The translations under genes were made by a program, and so were the position numbers. A stretch of DNA of 64,000 nucleotides from Segetibacter sp. (GTDB taxonomy: Bacteria > Bacteroidota > Bacteroidia > Chitinophagales > Chitinophagaceae), in NCBI GenBank assembly GCA_028288485.1, contig JAQBNO010000179.1, positions 38,949-102,948 of the forward strand, in the 5' to 3' direction. Positions 17,313 to 27,434 of the stretch are shown in pieces (the first letter of the stretch is position 1; every line of letters begins with the position of its first letter). The notes beneath the pieces are model-generated. The model was not told the origin of the DNA. It saw only the letters and a program-made list of their open reading frames with translations, and made no database searches.

Positions 17313-17405
17313 GAAACGCGAAGAACGCTGAGAGGCAGCGAAGTTGCGCAAAGTTTTGTGTGGCGTCATGTTCTTTCTTCTTTGCGTCCTTTGCGTTAAG
17401 AAAAC
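17313..17405. repeat. CGCAAAG-type imperfect palindrome, copy 2
   Basis: The left arm has AACGCGAAGAACGC, GCAGCGAAG and GCGCAAAG. The right arm has CTTTGCGTCC and TTTGCGTTAAG. It is related in words and layout to the element at 6838-6929. The pattern recalls intergenic palindromes with AACGCAAAGAACGC words that I know from other environmental bacteria. Confidence 0.55.
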
Positions 17406-17450
17406 GAAATGAGGAGCAAAGTTTCAATAGTCATTCATCAACACAGAAAA

Positions 17451-19784
17451 ATGATAAAAAGGAAAAGAAATTATTCGAAGCATTTCTTTCAACTGCTTGT
17501 AATTGTAATCGGCTGGTCTTCGTTAGATTCTCAACCTTCTGTTCAACCAAATGACCTTAAGATCTGGTTTACTCACCCGGCCACTACCTGGAACGAAGCT
17601 TTACCGGTAGGGAACGGACGGTTGGGAGCAATGATCTTCGGGGGAATTACTTCAGAACGACTCCAGTTGAACGAACAAACTGTATGGACGGGGAAAGACG
17701 TCGATTTTGTAAACCCCGCCGCAAAAGCAGCGTTGCCGGAAGTAAGAAAACTTCTTTTCTCAGGAAAGTATGCAGAAGCGCAAAAGTTAGCTAAGGAAAA
17801 AATGATGGGAGACAGAAAAGTGGGCAGCAACTACCAAACACTGGGCGACATCAATTTTGATTTTGTACATCCTAAAGGGGATATTTCTAATTACCGACGG
17901 GAATTGGATATTGACAGTGCAGTCGCTAAAGTAAGTTATCGTGCCGGCAATATTACTTTCAACCGTGAAATTTTTTCGAGTGCCCTCGACCAGGCTATTA
18001 TAGTTCGCCTCACCGCAAATAAATTTGCGTCCATAACTTTTAACCTGAAGATGAGCAGGCCCGGTAATAAAGCAAGGTTGGAAGCAGTCAACAATGAAAT
18101 TATAATGAGTGAACATGTTGGCGATGGTGTGGGAGTAAAAATGGTTGCCCGGTTGAAAGTGATGAACGAAGGTGGCACTGTGACAGTAAACGGAGAAAGT
18201 ATACGGATGGAGAAAGCGAACGCCGTCACCCTGGTGTTAACTGCAGCCACTGATTATCGGGGAAAAGATCCGTTGATGCTTTCGCAAGAGCAAATGTCAG
18301 CGGTTGCAAATAAGAATTATGAGCAGCTTAAGAAAGACCATATAGCGGATTACCAGCAATACTTTAAGAGGGTAGATCTCGACCTTGGAACAAGCGATGG
18401 TACCTATTTTCCAACCGATGCAAGGATTCTTGCTATGCAAAACGGTTATATCGATCCAAACCTCTTAAAATTATATTACCAGTTTGGGCGGTATTTGCTT
18501 ATTAGCAGTTCCCGCCCGGGAGGTTTGCCTGCTAACCTGCAGGGAATTTGGGCAGACGGGCTGTATCCGCCGTGGAGTGCAGATTACCATATCAACATCA
18601 ATATCCAGATGAACTACTGGCCTGCTGAAATCACCAATCTCAGCGAACTGCATATGCCGTTCCTGCAGTTTCTGAAAGACCTGCAGCCCGATGCCCGTAA
18701 GACTGCCAAAGACATGTACGGGCTTACAGGTACCGTTGCTCATTTTACTACCGATCCCTGGCATTTTACTGAGCCTTATGGTGAACCGCAATGGGCGATG
18801 TGGCCGATGGGGTTTGCATGGTGTTCGCAACATTTATGGGAGCATTATCTATTTACCGGTGACAAACAGTACTTAGCTGACCTTGCTTATCCTGTAATGA
18901 AAGAAGCTGCAGAATTTTGTTTGAACTGGTTAGTTGAAAACCCGGTAACAAAACAACTGGTATCAGGGCCGTCCATTTCTCCTGAAAACAGATTCAAAAC
19001 AAAAACAGGTGAAATTGCCACCATGGTTATGGGACCAACCATGGATCATATGATCATTCGCGACTTGTTTACCAATACCATTGAGGCCGGAAGGGTGCTT
19101 AATAAAGATGCCGCTTTCGTTAAAAAACTTCAATCGGTTTTAAGCCGGTTGGCACCCACCAAAGTTGGCAGTGACGGTCGTATTATGGAATGGACGGAAG
19201 AATTTGAGGAACCTGAACCGGGCCACCGTCACATCTCTCATCTGTTCGGCTTACATCCCGGAAGGCAGATCAATAAGCAACAAACACCAGAACTGTTGCA
19301 GGCAGCACGTAAAACAATAGAATATCGCCTCGCCCACGGTGGAGGACATACAGGATGGAGCCGCGCATGGATCATTAACCACTTTGCTCGGCTGCAGGAT
19401 GGAGAAGCAGCTTATGAAAACCTGTTGGCTTTGATAAGAAAATCAACATTGCTGAACCTTTTCGACAATCATCCGCCCTTCCAGATAGATGGCAATTTTG
19501 GAGCTACTGCAGGGATAACAGAAATGTTGTTGCAAAGCCAGTCTAACGAAATACAGCTGCTTCCTGCCTTGCCGAAAGCCTGGCAGAAAGGATACATACA
19601 CGGCATAGTAGCAAGAGGCGGTTTCGACGTAGATATAGACTGGGAAGATGGCAAATTAAAGCAGGTAAGAATATTATCGAAGCTGGGAAATGCTGCTGTT
19701 GTACGATATGGCGATAAAGTCGTTACCCTGAAGACGGAGAAGGGGAGGGGTTATCGTTTTGACGGAAACTTAAAACAGATGTAA
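17451..19784 (+). CDS. Secreted GH95 alpha-fucosidase-type glycoside hydrolase
   Basis: A GH95 enzyme (1,2-alpha-L-fucosidase or alpha-L-galactosidase). I choose the ATG at 17451 (777 residues), because it starts MIKRKRNYS and is followed by a hydrophobic signal segment; an upstream ATG at 17409 adds 14 residues that fit a signal poorly. The N-terminal beta domain starts WFTHPATTWNEALPVGNGRL. The alpha-barrel carries LPANLQGIWADGLYPPWSADYH, GGHTGWSRAWIINHFARL and IDGNFGATAGITEM, all typical of the family. Catalysis uses inverting acid and base residues in this barrel. It would remove terminal fucose or galactose from plant glycans such as xyloglucan, consistent with the neighbouring GH2 and GH9 genes. 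The upstream gap contains a CGCAAAG palindrome. Confidence 0.88.
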   Translation: MIKRKRNYSKHFFQLLVIVIGWSSLDSQPSVQPNDLKIWFTHPATTWNEALPVGNGRLGAMIFGGITSERLQLNEQTVWTGKDVDFVNPAAKAALPEVRKLLFSGKYAEAQKLAKEKMMGDRKVGSNYQTLGDINFDFVHPKGDISNYRRELDIDSAVAKVSYRAGNITFNREIFSSALDQAIIVRLTANKFASITFNLKMSRPGNKARLEAVNNEIIMSEHVGDGVGVKMVARLKVMNEGGTVTVNGESIRMEKANAVTLVLTAATDYRGKDPLMLSQEQMSAVANKNYEQLKKDHIADYQQYFKRVDLDLGTSDGTYFPTDARILAMQNGYIDPNLLKLYYQFGRYLLISSSRPGGLPANLQGIWADGLYPPWSADYHININIQMNYWPAEITNLSELHMPFLQFLKDLQPDARKTAKDMYGLTGTVAHFTTDPWHFTEPYGEPQWAMWPMGFAWCSQHLWEHYLFTGDKQYLADLAYPVMKEAAEFCLNWLVENPVTKQLVSGPSISPENRFKTKTGEIATMVMGPTMDHMIIRDLFTNTIEAGRVLNKDAAFVKKLQSVLSRLAPTKVGSDGRIMEWTEEFEEPEPGHRHISHLFGLHPGRQINKQQTPELLQAARKTIEYRLAHGGGHTGWSRAWIINHFARLQDGEAAYENLLALIRKSTLLNLFDNHPPFQIDGNFGATAGITEMLLQSQSNEIQLLPALPKAWQKGYIHGIVARGGFDVDIDWEDGKLKQVRILSKLGNAAVVRYGDKVVTLKTEKGRGYRFDGNLKQM

Positions 19785-20512
19785 ATTTTATTGGTGAAAG
19801 TCGCGATAAAAGGTCTTTAATTCTGCTTAGAAGAGTATTTAAACTGGATTTGCAGAAGTGATGCCATAAAAATTATAAATAGCTAACTTTAATTATCAAA
19901 CTTCTATTACGAATAGTGACCTTAAGTAAGACCTCATAAATAAAATTTCAGCAACAAACGATGAAAACATGTAGTTGTTGCTAAAATCCGGCTATGAGTA
20001 TTTTACTCAGCAAGGTGAGCAGCATGTAACTGACAAACTTTCGGAAGTTGATAAAGCTGAATTAATAAACATGGTAAGTGAGCCATTCGGTTACACACAA
20101 ATTCACAACAAGAACTTGACGAAGCAATCCGGCAACCGCGTACAAATTAACCTATAAAAAGCCGTCCTTTATAGACTTTTTAAGCTTCTCGATTATCTTA
20201 GAAAAGAATGGGGGATTAGAGTTTCTGATACCCTTATTATGAAACTGCAAGGCCGGCTTCACACTTTATCATAACAAGCGTATATTGGAACTGCGTCAAC
20301 TGTAGTAAAATCCATATAAATAAAATTTGGGTGAACACGTGGACCTATTGAACAGATGGAATCAGATCTTGTTTAAAGATAAAAGAAGATTTACCGTACA
20401 AGTGAGTGACACAACGATGCAGAATGAAGGACGAATGCTTGTCACCCTAAAAGACCCCGACAAAGAGTGAAATAGAAATTGGTGTGGACATATGCTATTA
20501 TTAAACCCTGAA
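19785..20512. other. Long intergenic region with a possible short remnant and one repeat
   Basis: A 728-nt gap between convergent genes. A 60-codon plus-strand frame at 19975-20157 reads with fairly normal composition (TDKLSEVDKAELINMVSEPFG) but has no good start (TTG only, preceded by a stop four residues back), so it is more likely a decayed fragment than a gene. A sub-type 1 repeat copy lies at 20396-20419. Nothing else is seen. Confidence 0.4.
20396..20419 (-). repeat. Dispersed repeat, sub-type 1
   Basis: GTACAAGTGAGTGACAC then AACGATG, exact reverse complement of the sub-type 1 consensus over 24 bases. Confidence 0.85.
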
Positions 20513-21496
20513 TTAATAGTGTCCCCTGATAATTGGTTTTATTTTTTCCTCATACAGTGATCTTAGTTTATTATGGACGTCTTCAGTTAAAGATGGTAGG
20601 TCTGAAGCTGCTATATTGTTTTCTACCTGCGATACCTTAGAAGCGCCCGGAATAACGGTAGTTACTTCCGGATGATCGAGTATCCATCTTATTGCCCATT
20701 GTGCCATTCGCTGGTCGGGAAATAACCCTGCTATTTCACGCGACAATTCTACTCCTCTTGAAAACTCGATTCCAGAAAATGTTTCCCCGGCATTAAAGGC
20801 ATCTCCGTTAGCATTAAAGTGGCGGTGGTCTTTTTCGGCAAACTTCGTTTGTTCATTAAACTTGCCTGTTAGTAACCCGCTGGCAAGTGGTACGCGAATG
20901 ATGAGTGCCACCCCTTTTTCTTTTGCTTTTGCAAATACCTCGTCCGCCACATGCTGGCGAAAAAGATTGAAAATTATTTGTAATGAAGCAATTCCTTCCT
21001 GTTCAAGGCATAGTAACGCTTCTTCGCTGGTTTCTACGCTTACTCCCCAATTTCTCACGAGGCCTTCCGACTGCAGCTTCCGCAAATGATCAAACACCTT
21101 TCCTGAACGAAGTTCTTCTGTTGGAATACAATGGAGTTGCTCAAGAAATAATTTGTGGAAATCAAGGTTTTTTAAAGAGATTTCGACCTGCTTTCGCATA
21201 CTATCATAGGTGAAGTTTTGAGGCCATCCAAAACCCTCATCAGACCTGCGGCCTAATTTTGTTGCAACATGTATTTCTTGGTTAACTGTTTTTAAGAATC
21301 TTCCTATAACTTGCTCGCTAATGCCCATGCCATACACATCTGCAGTATCGATAAAATTGCCCCCTGCATCAATAAATGCCTGTAAAATCGAGAAAGCTTC
21401 TTCATCGCCGATCACACCCCAGTCGGCACTTCCTAACTGCCAGGTTCCCAAGCCAACTTCAGATACGTCAGTTCCTCTGAATGAACGGTATTTCAT
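20513..21496 (-). CDS. Aldo/keto reductase
   Basis: NAD(P)H-dependent oxidoreductase of the aldo/keto reductase superfamily, 327 residues, a cytosolic TIM barrel. Visible features are the start motif EVGLGTWQLGSADWG, the catalytic Asp and Tyr in FIDTADVYGMGISEQ, the catalytic Lys in VATKLGRR, FLEQLHCIPTEEL in place of the common LHxPD, and the cofactor-binding end TVIPGASKVSQVENN. The substrate is not determined by sequence; a role in sugar or aldehyde metabolism fits its location between the GH95 and GH9 genes. It is divergent from the GH9 gene, 66 nt apart. Confidence 0.92.
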   Translation of the reverse strand: MKYRSFRGTDVSEVGLGTWQLGSADWGVIGDEEAFSILQAFIDAGGNFIDTADVYGMGISEQVIGRFLKTVNQEIHVATKLGRRSDEGFGWPQNFTYDSMRKQVEISLKNLDFHKLFLEQLHCIPTEELRSGKVFDHLRKLQSEGLVRNWGVSVETSEEALLCLEQEGIASLQIIFNLFRQHVADEVFAKAKEKGVALIIRVPLASGLLTGKFNEQTKFAEKDHRHFNANGDAFNAGETFSGIEFSRGVELSREIAGLFPDQRMAQWAIRWILDHPEVTTVIPGASKVSQVENNIAASDLPSLTEDVHNKLRSLYEEKIKPIIRGHY

Positions 21497-21562
21497 AATA
21501 AAATGATTAAGAATGATTACTCTTGAATATCAACAATTATACCTCGTACCAACAAAGAATTT

Positions 21563-23386
21563 ATGAAAACAAGATCAAAACCTCATCGTCGTCTCCGTGC
21601 TTCTATGCTTCAATGTTTTAATTTCATCATACCTGGTTTATTGTTTTGCAATACTTTGTCGGCCCAAATGCTTACCGAACGTATTAAACTCAATCAACTT
21701 GGTTTTTATACCAATGCGCCAAAAATTGCAATTGTAACCGGCACGACCAGTGCAGCTGCCTTTTATATTACGACCACGAATATAAGGGATACTTTATATA
21801 GAGGCACGCTAAGCGAAGAAATGCAGTCGAAAAATTCATCCACTAAAACCAGGGTTGCAGATTTCTCGGAGTTCCGAAAGAAAGGAAGCTTTGTCGTGTC
21901 GGTTCCGGGCATGGGCCATTCTTATGTATTTAAAATTGGAGATAAGGTAAACCTTGATGCTGCGGTTGCAGGAATCAAGGGCTACTATTATCAACGCGTA
22001 TCAATGCCATTAGAGGAAAAGTACGCCGGTAAATGGCATCGTTCTGCCGGTCACCCTGATACCGAAGTTTTTATTCATCCGTCGGCGGCCAGTAACGAAA
22101 GACCGGCCGGTACAAAGATTTCATCTCCCGGAGGCTGGTACGATGCAGGTGATTACAATAAGTACATTGTAAATTCAGGCATAACCATGGGAACTATGTT
22201 CTCGGCCTACGAAGATTTTTCAAAATATTTCGATACACTTAAAACAAATATTCCTGAAAGTAATGATGCAGTTCCTGATCTGCTGAACGAGCTGATTTAT
22301 AACCTCCGCTGGATGTTGACCATGCAGGACCCAAACGACGGCGGCGTATATAACAAATGCACCAACGCTTCCTTTGATGGGATGGTTATGCCAGGCGTTA
22401 CAAAAGCTCCGCGTTATGTAGTTCAAAAAGGAGTAGCCGCTACCCTTGATCTTGCTGCAGTGGCTGCACAGGCAAGTCGCATTTTGCAGAAGTATAAAAA
22501 GCAATTGCCCGGACTGTCCGACAGTTGTTTAAAGGCGTCGGTAAGAGCATGGCAGTGGGCTTTAAAGAATCCTTCAATGGAATACAACCAGAATGAAATA
22601 AACAAAAAGTACCAGCCTCAAATAACAACAGGCGGTTATGGCGACCGATTGTTTAACGATGAATGGTCTTGGGCGGCCGCCGAGTTATTTGTTACAACAA
22701 AAGACAAAAGTTATTATGATGTTTATGCAAAACACCGAAAAGACAGTCTTTCGTTGCCGTCGTGGGCTGGAGTAGAACTGTTAGCATCGTATACTTTATT
22801 GCGTTTTACTAAAACGCTACCTGTTGATGTACAAAAAGACGTGCAGCTGATTAAACAAAAACTGGTACAATTTGCAGACAGGTACATTTCAAACGTGGGG
22901 GGCAATGCTTTTAAAACAGTAATGGGGCAATCACCCCGAGAGTTTAATTGGGGAAGTAACTCGAATGCGGCCAACCAGGGAATTGTTTTAATCAATGCAT
23001 ACCTTCTCACAAAAGATAAGAAGTATGTCGACTATGCTTTGACAAACCTCGATTACCTGATGGGTAGAAATGCAACAGGTTATTCTTTTCTTTCGGGCGT
23101 AGGAAGTAAGTCTATTATGCATCCTCACCATCGCCCTTCAGTTGCTGATGGCGTTACAGAACCTGTGCCCGGCCTGTTATCAGGTGGCCCAAATCCTGGC
23201 AAACAGGATAAATGCGAGTATGAGTTTGCGGAGCCTGAAACAACGTTTGCTGACCTTGATTGCTCCTATGCATCAAATGAGATCGCCATTAACTGGAATT
23301 CGCCATTTGTGTATCTTTCAAATGCTATTGAAGCATTGCAGGGCGAAGCTGGGTACAGCGGGAAGAAGTTGGAAGATCGAAAGTAG
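21563..23386 (+). CDS. Secreted GH9 endoglucanase
   Basis: A 607-residue inverting glycoside hydrolase of family 9, which cuts beta-1,4-glucan chains (cellulose, xyloglucan backbone). The basic signal peptide ends near residue 35 (TLSAQ). The N-terminal Ig-like CelD_N domain spans about 40-125 and the (alpha/alpha)6 catalytic barrel about 130-600. Family motifs are GGWYDAGDYNKY with the catalytic Asp pair, the His-bearing HPHHRPSVADG, and DLDCSYASNEIAINWNSP with the acid Glu. No carbohydrate-binding module or dockerin is present. It lies alone on its strand between the aldo/keto reductase and a bidirectional terminator. Confidence 0.92.
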   Translation: MKTRSKPHRRLRASMLQCFNFIIPGLLFCNTLSAQMLTERIKLNQLGFYTNAPKIAIVTGTTSAAAFYITTTNIRDTLYRGTLSEEMQSKNSSTKTRVADFSEFRKKGSFVVSVPGMGHSYVFKIGDKVNLDAAVAGIKGYYYQRVSMPLEEKYAGKWHRSAGHPDTEVFIHPSAASNERPAGTKISSPGGWYDAGDYNKYIVNSGITMGTMFSAYEDFSKYFDTLKTNIPESNDAVPDLLNELIYNLRWMLTMQDPNDGGVYNKCTNASFDGMVMPGVTKAPRYVVQKGVAATLDLAAVAAQASRILQKYKKQLPGLSDSCLKASVRAWQWALKNPSMEYNQNEINKKYQPQITTGGYGDRLFNDEWSWAAAELFVTTKDKSYYDVYAKHRKDSLSLPSWAGVELLASYTLLRFTKTLPVDVQKDVQLIKQKLVQFADRYISNVGGNAFKTVMGQSPREFNWGSNSNAANQGIVLINAYLLTKDKKYVDYALTNLDYLMGRNATGYSFLSGVGSKSIMHPHHRPSVADGVTEPVPGLLSGGPNPGKQDKCEYEFAEPETTFADLDCSYASNEIAINWNSPFVYLSNAIEALQGEAGYSGKKLEDRK

Positions 23387-23455
23387 GAAGTAGGAGAAGA
23401 ATGCAGAATTGAGGAACAATTTTATGGGACCAACAATGCACATCTTTCCACTTTT

Positions 23456-23475
23456 GTTGCGTCGCACCCTTGTAC
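23456..23475 (+). repeat. Dispersed repeat, sub-type 2
   Basis: GTTGCGTCGCACCCTTGTAC, one base different from the sub-type 2 consensus. It is followed by TTTC, as is the copy at 58741. Confidence 0.8.
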
Positions 23476-23601
23476 TTTCTTTTTTCTATTCACCTTTCCG
23501 GTGAAGACAAAGGAGGTTGTAGCAATAAAATTTCTTTGATAATTTAAGTTAAACGGGTTACGAGACACAAGTGAGAATTTTAGCAACCGTTTAAATAACT
23601 G

Positions 23602-23645
23602 TAAAATAAAATACCACGACTTTAGGGTCGTGGTATTTTATTTTA
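23602..23645. terminator. Bidirectional terminator between the GH9 and coiled-coil genes
   Basis: A perfect 19-bp stem (ending ATACCACGAC / GTCGTGGTAT) with a six-base loop and A-rich/T-rich flanks on both sides, located between two convergent genes. Confidence 0.9.
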
Positions 23646-23678
23646 ACGGAAAGAATTTTACCGGAAAATATCAAGAAA

Positions 23679-24155
23679 TTATTTAACAGACATAATTCTG
23701 ATGGCGGCCCGCATCGTTTCCAATTCCTGCAATTTCTTTTGCTTTTTCTCCAGCTCTTTCGTAAGTTTTTCAATCTTTTTATTCTGGTCCTTCACTTTAT
23801 TGGTTGCGTCTTTGTAGTCTTCAGCTTCATCCAGCGCTTTATTGGCTTTCTTTTTAGCATTTTTTGCATCACCTAAATCACCATTCGTAGCTTTATGGGC
23901 AGTTTTTCTACTTTCATCCGCAGCATTTTGAGCCTCCGAGTTTGCGACCACAGCCTTTGCCTCATAAACCGGTAGTTCAAGTTTTGCTGTCGACAGTTCA
24001 GTTGTAAGATCTGCTATATCTTCTGTAAGTTCTACATACTCTTTGTTTAGCTTAATAGTATCCTCTGGCGTTTTATATTTTTGAGTAAAGGCGGGTTGAC
24101 TTGCTGAGATCAGGATCATAATGATAGCAGCAATGAAGTAAATGTTCTTTTTCAT
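23679..24155 (-). CDS. Secreted coiled-coil protein
   Basis: 158 residues with a signal peptide (about 1-24, ending PAFTQ). The rest is almost wholly predicted helix with heptad patterns, rich in Lys, Glu, Ala and Leu; the C-terminal KKIEKLTKELEKKQKKLQEL is a classic coiled coil. It has no enzymatic motif and no lipobox. It probably acts in the periplasm as a structural or partner-binding protein. It is monocistronic, with the bidirectional hairpin as its terminator. Function is unknown. Confidence 0.75.
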   Translation of the reverse strand: MKKNIYFIAAIIMILISASQPAFTQKYKTPEDTIKLNKEYVELTEDIADLTTELSTAKLELPVYEAKAVVANSEAQNAADESRKTAHKATNGDLGDAKNAKKKANKALDEAEDYKDATNKVKDQNKKIEKLTKELEKKQKKLQELETMRAAIRIMSVK

Positions 24156-24392
24156 TTTTTAATTTTAATAGTAAGTGATCGGAATTATTAAAGAGATGTG
24201 AGAATTTCAAATGTTTATTTCGGCGCAATGCAATTATAAAGTTTAGTGAACTAAAGGCGCGCTTACACTAAGGCATAAATCGTACCGAAACCAGCCTAAT
24301 GAGAACATGCCGAAGAAAAAGGCGGAAGAGAAAGCATTCTTCCTGGTAAAATCATTTTCCTTTGCAAATACCTTCAAATTTCCCTCTTAAAC

Positions 24393-27131
24393 ATGCTGTA
24401 CCGATTGCTTATTGCCTTTACGTGCATATTTTCTGTTGCTTCAGCTCAGGAAACGATTATCCATTATTTATCCGGAACAGATAAAGACCATACTGTTCAA
24501 TGGGATTTTATGGTCACAAAGGGGCAAAACAGTGGAAAATGGTCTACCATTCCTGTTCCTTCCAACTGGGAGTTTCAGAAGTTCGGTACCTACAATTATT
24601 ACCAGGACGCCGTTAATCCCGATGAACAGGGTTTTTATAAATACCATTTTAAAACACAACCCGCCTGGAAGAATAAGAAGGTAGAAATGGTTTTTGAAGG
24701 ATCGATGACCGATACTGAAGTAAAGATCAACGGCAAGTTGGCAGGTCCTGTACACCAGGGCGGCTTTTACCAGTTTAAGTATGACATCACCGATCTCCTT
24801 ACCGATACCGATAACTTACTGGAAGCAACAGTAAGCAAACGGTCCACCAATGCATCTATTAACCGGGCTGAACGAAAAGCTGACTTTTGGTTATTCGGAG
24901 GCATTTACCGCCCTGTTTATCTCAAAATTGTTCCTAAAACTTCCATCGACCGGGTAGCTATTGATGCAAAAGCGAATGGCGATTTTGTAATGCAGGTTTT
25001 TTCACAAAACACGGTAACAAATCAAACAATCGAAGCACAGGTGCAGGAACTAAACGGAAAGCCTGTCGGAAAGCCTTTTTCCGTTGCTGCCAATGACAGT
25101 ACATACCTTAAAAATCACGTTGCAGGCACCAGGAACTGGAATCCTGAAAAACCCGCTTTATACCATGTCGTCGTTTCCATTAAAGAAGGAGCTAAGGTCG
25201 TCCATACTATAAAACAGCGTTTTGGTTTTCGCACCGTAGAGTTTCGCCCCCGCGACGGTTTTTATGTGAACGATGTACGAGTGGTGTTTAAAGGAGTTTG
25301 CCGCCACAGCCAATGGCCTGAAAGTGGAAGGGCGTTAAGCAGGAATATTCATTTATTGGACATCGGTTTGATCAAAGAGATGAACATGAATGCTGTACGC
25401 ATGTCTCATTATCCTCCTGACCAGGAGTTCCTCGATTTGTGCGATAGTCTAGGCCTGTTTGTATTAGACGAATTAACAGGCTGGCAGGCAGCTTATGATA
25501 CAGTAATTGCACACAAACTGGTAAAGGAAATGGTTCCAAGAGACGTAAATCACCCGTCGATCATTATTTGGGACAATGGAAATGAAGGCGGCTGGAACAG
25601 GGCTGTTGACGGGGATTTTCATTTATACGATCCTCAAAAGCGTTTCGTGATGCATCCCTGGGAGAAGTTTAAAGGAACAGATACAAAACATTACCCTGAT
25701 TTTAATTATGTAACCAATGCCGGTTTGTACAGCGACGACGTTTTTTATCCTACCGAATTTATGCATGGGTTATTTGATGGCGGCCACGGAGCAGGGTTGA
25801 ACGACTTCTGGAATGAAATGAAGAAAAATCCATATAACTCCGGGGGTTTTTTATGGGCGTTGCACGATGAAGGTGCAGTACGTACCGACAAAGGCGGAAT
25901 TATTGATGTTGCCGGCAATTCTGCTCCCGATGGCATTGTTGGTCCTCACCGCGAAAAGGAAGGAAGCTTCTATACTATTAAAGAGATTTGGTCGCCGGTA
26001 ATTGTTCATACCAAATCAATTCCTGCAAAATTTGATGGAAGAATTGAGATAGAAAACGATTACCTCTATACCAATTTAAACCAATGTTCCTTTCAATGGA
26101 AGCTGGTTAAATTTCCGTTAGCAAATGAAGCAGGTACTCAGTCTAAGACTATAAGCAAGGGAATAGCCAAAGCACCTACTTTAGCACCGCACGAAAAAGG
26201 ATGGCTTAACCTTCCAAAAATTAACACTACACGCGCCGATGCTTTATACCTGGCGGCTTACGATCCTGCAGGAAAAGAAATATTTACCTGGTCATGGTCG
26301 TTACATACGGCAGATGAAATTGCGAGACAGGCAGTAACTATTCCAGCAATTGCCGGGGTTACCACTAAAGATGAAAATAATACGCTCACTATATCGTGTG
26401 ATAACATCAGTTATTTCTTCGATAAAACGACCGGCTTTATTACCCGGGTGAACAATGGAAAAAAGGAAATCTCGTTTAGCGGAGGTCCTGCATTAGCCGC
26501 CGTGCAACAGGCTTTAACAGAATTCAGACAATACCGGCAAGGGAATACGTATATAGTTGAACCTGTATACAAAGGCGACAGCAGATATGTAATAAAATGG
26601 ACTTTTGAAAGCGGCAAGTTGCCTAAGCTCGAATACAATTACAGTATAAAAGGAGATGTAAATTTTATGGGTATTTCCTTCAATTACCCTGAAGATAAAA
26701 TTACCGGCATGAAGTGGTTGGGGAGGGGCCCTTACAGGGTTTGGAAAAACCGCATGAAGGGTTTACAGTTGGGTGTTTGGGAAAAAGCGTATAACAACAC
26801 AATTACCGGTGAAAGCTGGCAGTACCCCGAATTTAAAGGATGGCATTCTGAATTGTATTGGGTAAAGGTGCAGACAAAAGAAAGTGACTTTGTCGTATAT
26901 TCCGAAAGCAACAATATTTTCCTGCAAATGCTGAAGCCGGAAAAGCCTCAAGGTGCCACTAATGAAAACACAAGTCCCCCGTTTGCTGAAGGTAGTATTG
27001 GATTTATGCACGGCATCAGTGCTATCGGAACAAAGTTTCAACCGGCAGAGGTTATGGGTCCGGAAAGCCAAAAGAACAGGCAACTGAATTATGAACCCAT
27101 AAAAGGTGCGTTGCGGTTTGATTTCAGGTAG
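24393..27131 (+). CDS. Secreted GH2 beta-galactosidase-type glycoside hydrolase, LacZ-like
   Basis: A 912-residue GH2 protein with a signal peptide (about 1-18, ending SVASAQ). The order is jelly-roll sugar-binding domain (about 40-180, WSTIPVPSNWEFQKFG), Ig-like domain, TIM barrel (about 290-560), second Ig-like domain, and a C-terminal beta-galactosidase small-chain domain (about 670-900, WLGRGPYRVWKNR). The acid/base Glu is in IWDNGNEGGWN; the likely nucleophile Glu is in FYPTEFMHGLFDGG. Unlike the GH2 at 14596 it keeps the LacZ-type fifth domain, so the two are different branches and probably differ in substrate. It is expected in the periplasm. Confidence 0.88.
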   Translation: MLYRLLIAFTCIFSVASAQETIIHYLSGTDKDHTVQWDFMVTKGQNSGKWSTIPVPSNWEFQKFGTYNYYQDAVNPDEQGFYKYHFKTQPAWKNKKVEMVFEGSMTDTEVKINGKLAGPVHQGGFYQFKYDITDLLTDTDNLLEATVSKRSTNASINRAERKADFWLFGGIYRPVYLKIVPKTSIDRVAIDAKANGDFVMQVFSQNTVTNQTIEAQVQELNGKPVGKPFSVAANDSTYLKNHVAGTRNWNPEKPALYHVVVSIKEGAKVVHTIKQRFGFRTVEFRPRDGFYVNDVRVVFKGVCRHSQWPESGRALSRNIHLLDIGLIKEMNMNAVRMSHYPPDQEFLDLCDSLGLFVLDELTGWQAAYDTVIAHKLVKEMVPRDVNHPSIIIWDNGNEGGWNRAVDGDFHLYDPQKRFVMHPWEKFKGTDTKHYPDFNYVTNAGLYSDDVFYPTEFMHGLFDGGHGAGLNDFWNEMKKNPYNSGGFLWALHDEGAVRTDKGGIIDVAGNSAPDGIVGPHREKEGSFYTIKEIWSPVIVHTKSIPAKFDGRIEIENDYLYTNLNQCSFQWKLVKFPLANEAGTQSKTISKGIAKAPTLAPHEKGWLNLPKINTTRADALYLAAYDPAGKEIFTWSWSLHTADEIARQAVTIPAIAGVTTKDENNTLTISCDNISYFFDKTTGFITRVNNGKKEISFSGGPALAAVQQALTEFRQYRQGNTYIVEPVYKGDSRYVIKWTFESGKLPKLEYNYSIKGDVNFMGISFNYPEDKITGMKWLGRGPYRVWKNRMKGLQLGVWEKAYNNTITGESWQYPEFKGWHSELYWVKVQTKESDFVVYSESNNIFLQMLKPEKPQGATNENTSPPFAEGSIGFMHGISAIGTKFQPAEVMGPESQKNRQLNYEPIKGALRFDFR

Positions 27132-27226
27132 TTCTAAGATAATGATGCGCCGAATTACTGCGAGTGTTCTTGGCCTGGGATATTATTATATGGAAGTTTT
27201 TGGCGACAAACATTTGTTTTCTTAAC

Positions 27227-27253
27227 CAACATCGTTGTGTCACTCACTTGTAC
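27227..27253 (+). repeat. Dispersed repeat, sub-type 1, full-length
   Basis: CAACATCGTT followed by GTGTCACTCACTTGTAC, identical over 27 bases to 12844-12870. It is the main feature of the 303-nt gap between the GH2 and cold-shock genes. Confidence 0.9.
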
Positions 27254-27434
27254 CGCAGTGCGAATTTCGCCTGATTTAAGGGGATCTCTAACTGTCTGTT
27301 TTCACCAGCAACTGAAGCCCGGTTTTATTCCTAAGTTTACAGTTGTTGGTGATAAGACGTTTTAACACCTATGTTACTTGAATATACATAGGGTAAAAAG
27401 AACGTTAGTATTGTTGAGTAAGAATTAAATTTAT

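Noticed and set aside
19975..20157. A 60-codon frame after the GH95 gene
   Set aside because: Only a TTG start, an in-frame stop just upstream and no recognised motif; kept only as a possible remnant in the intergenic note.
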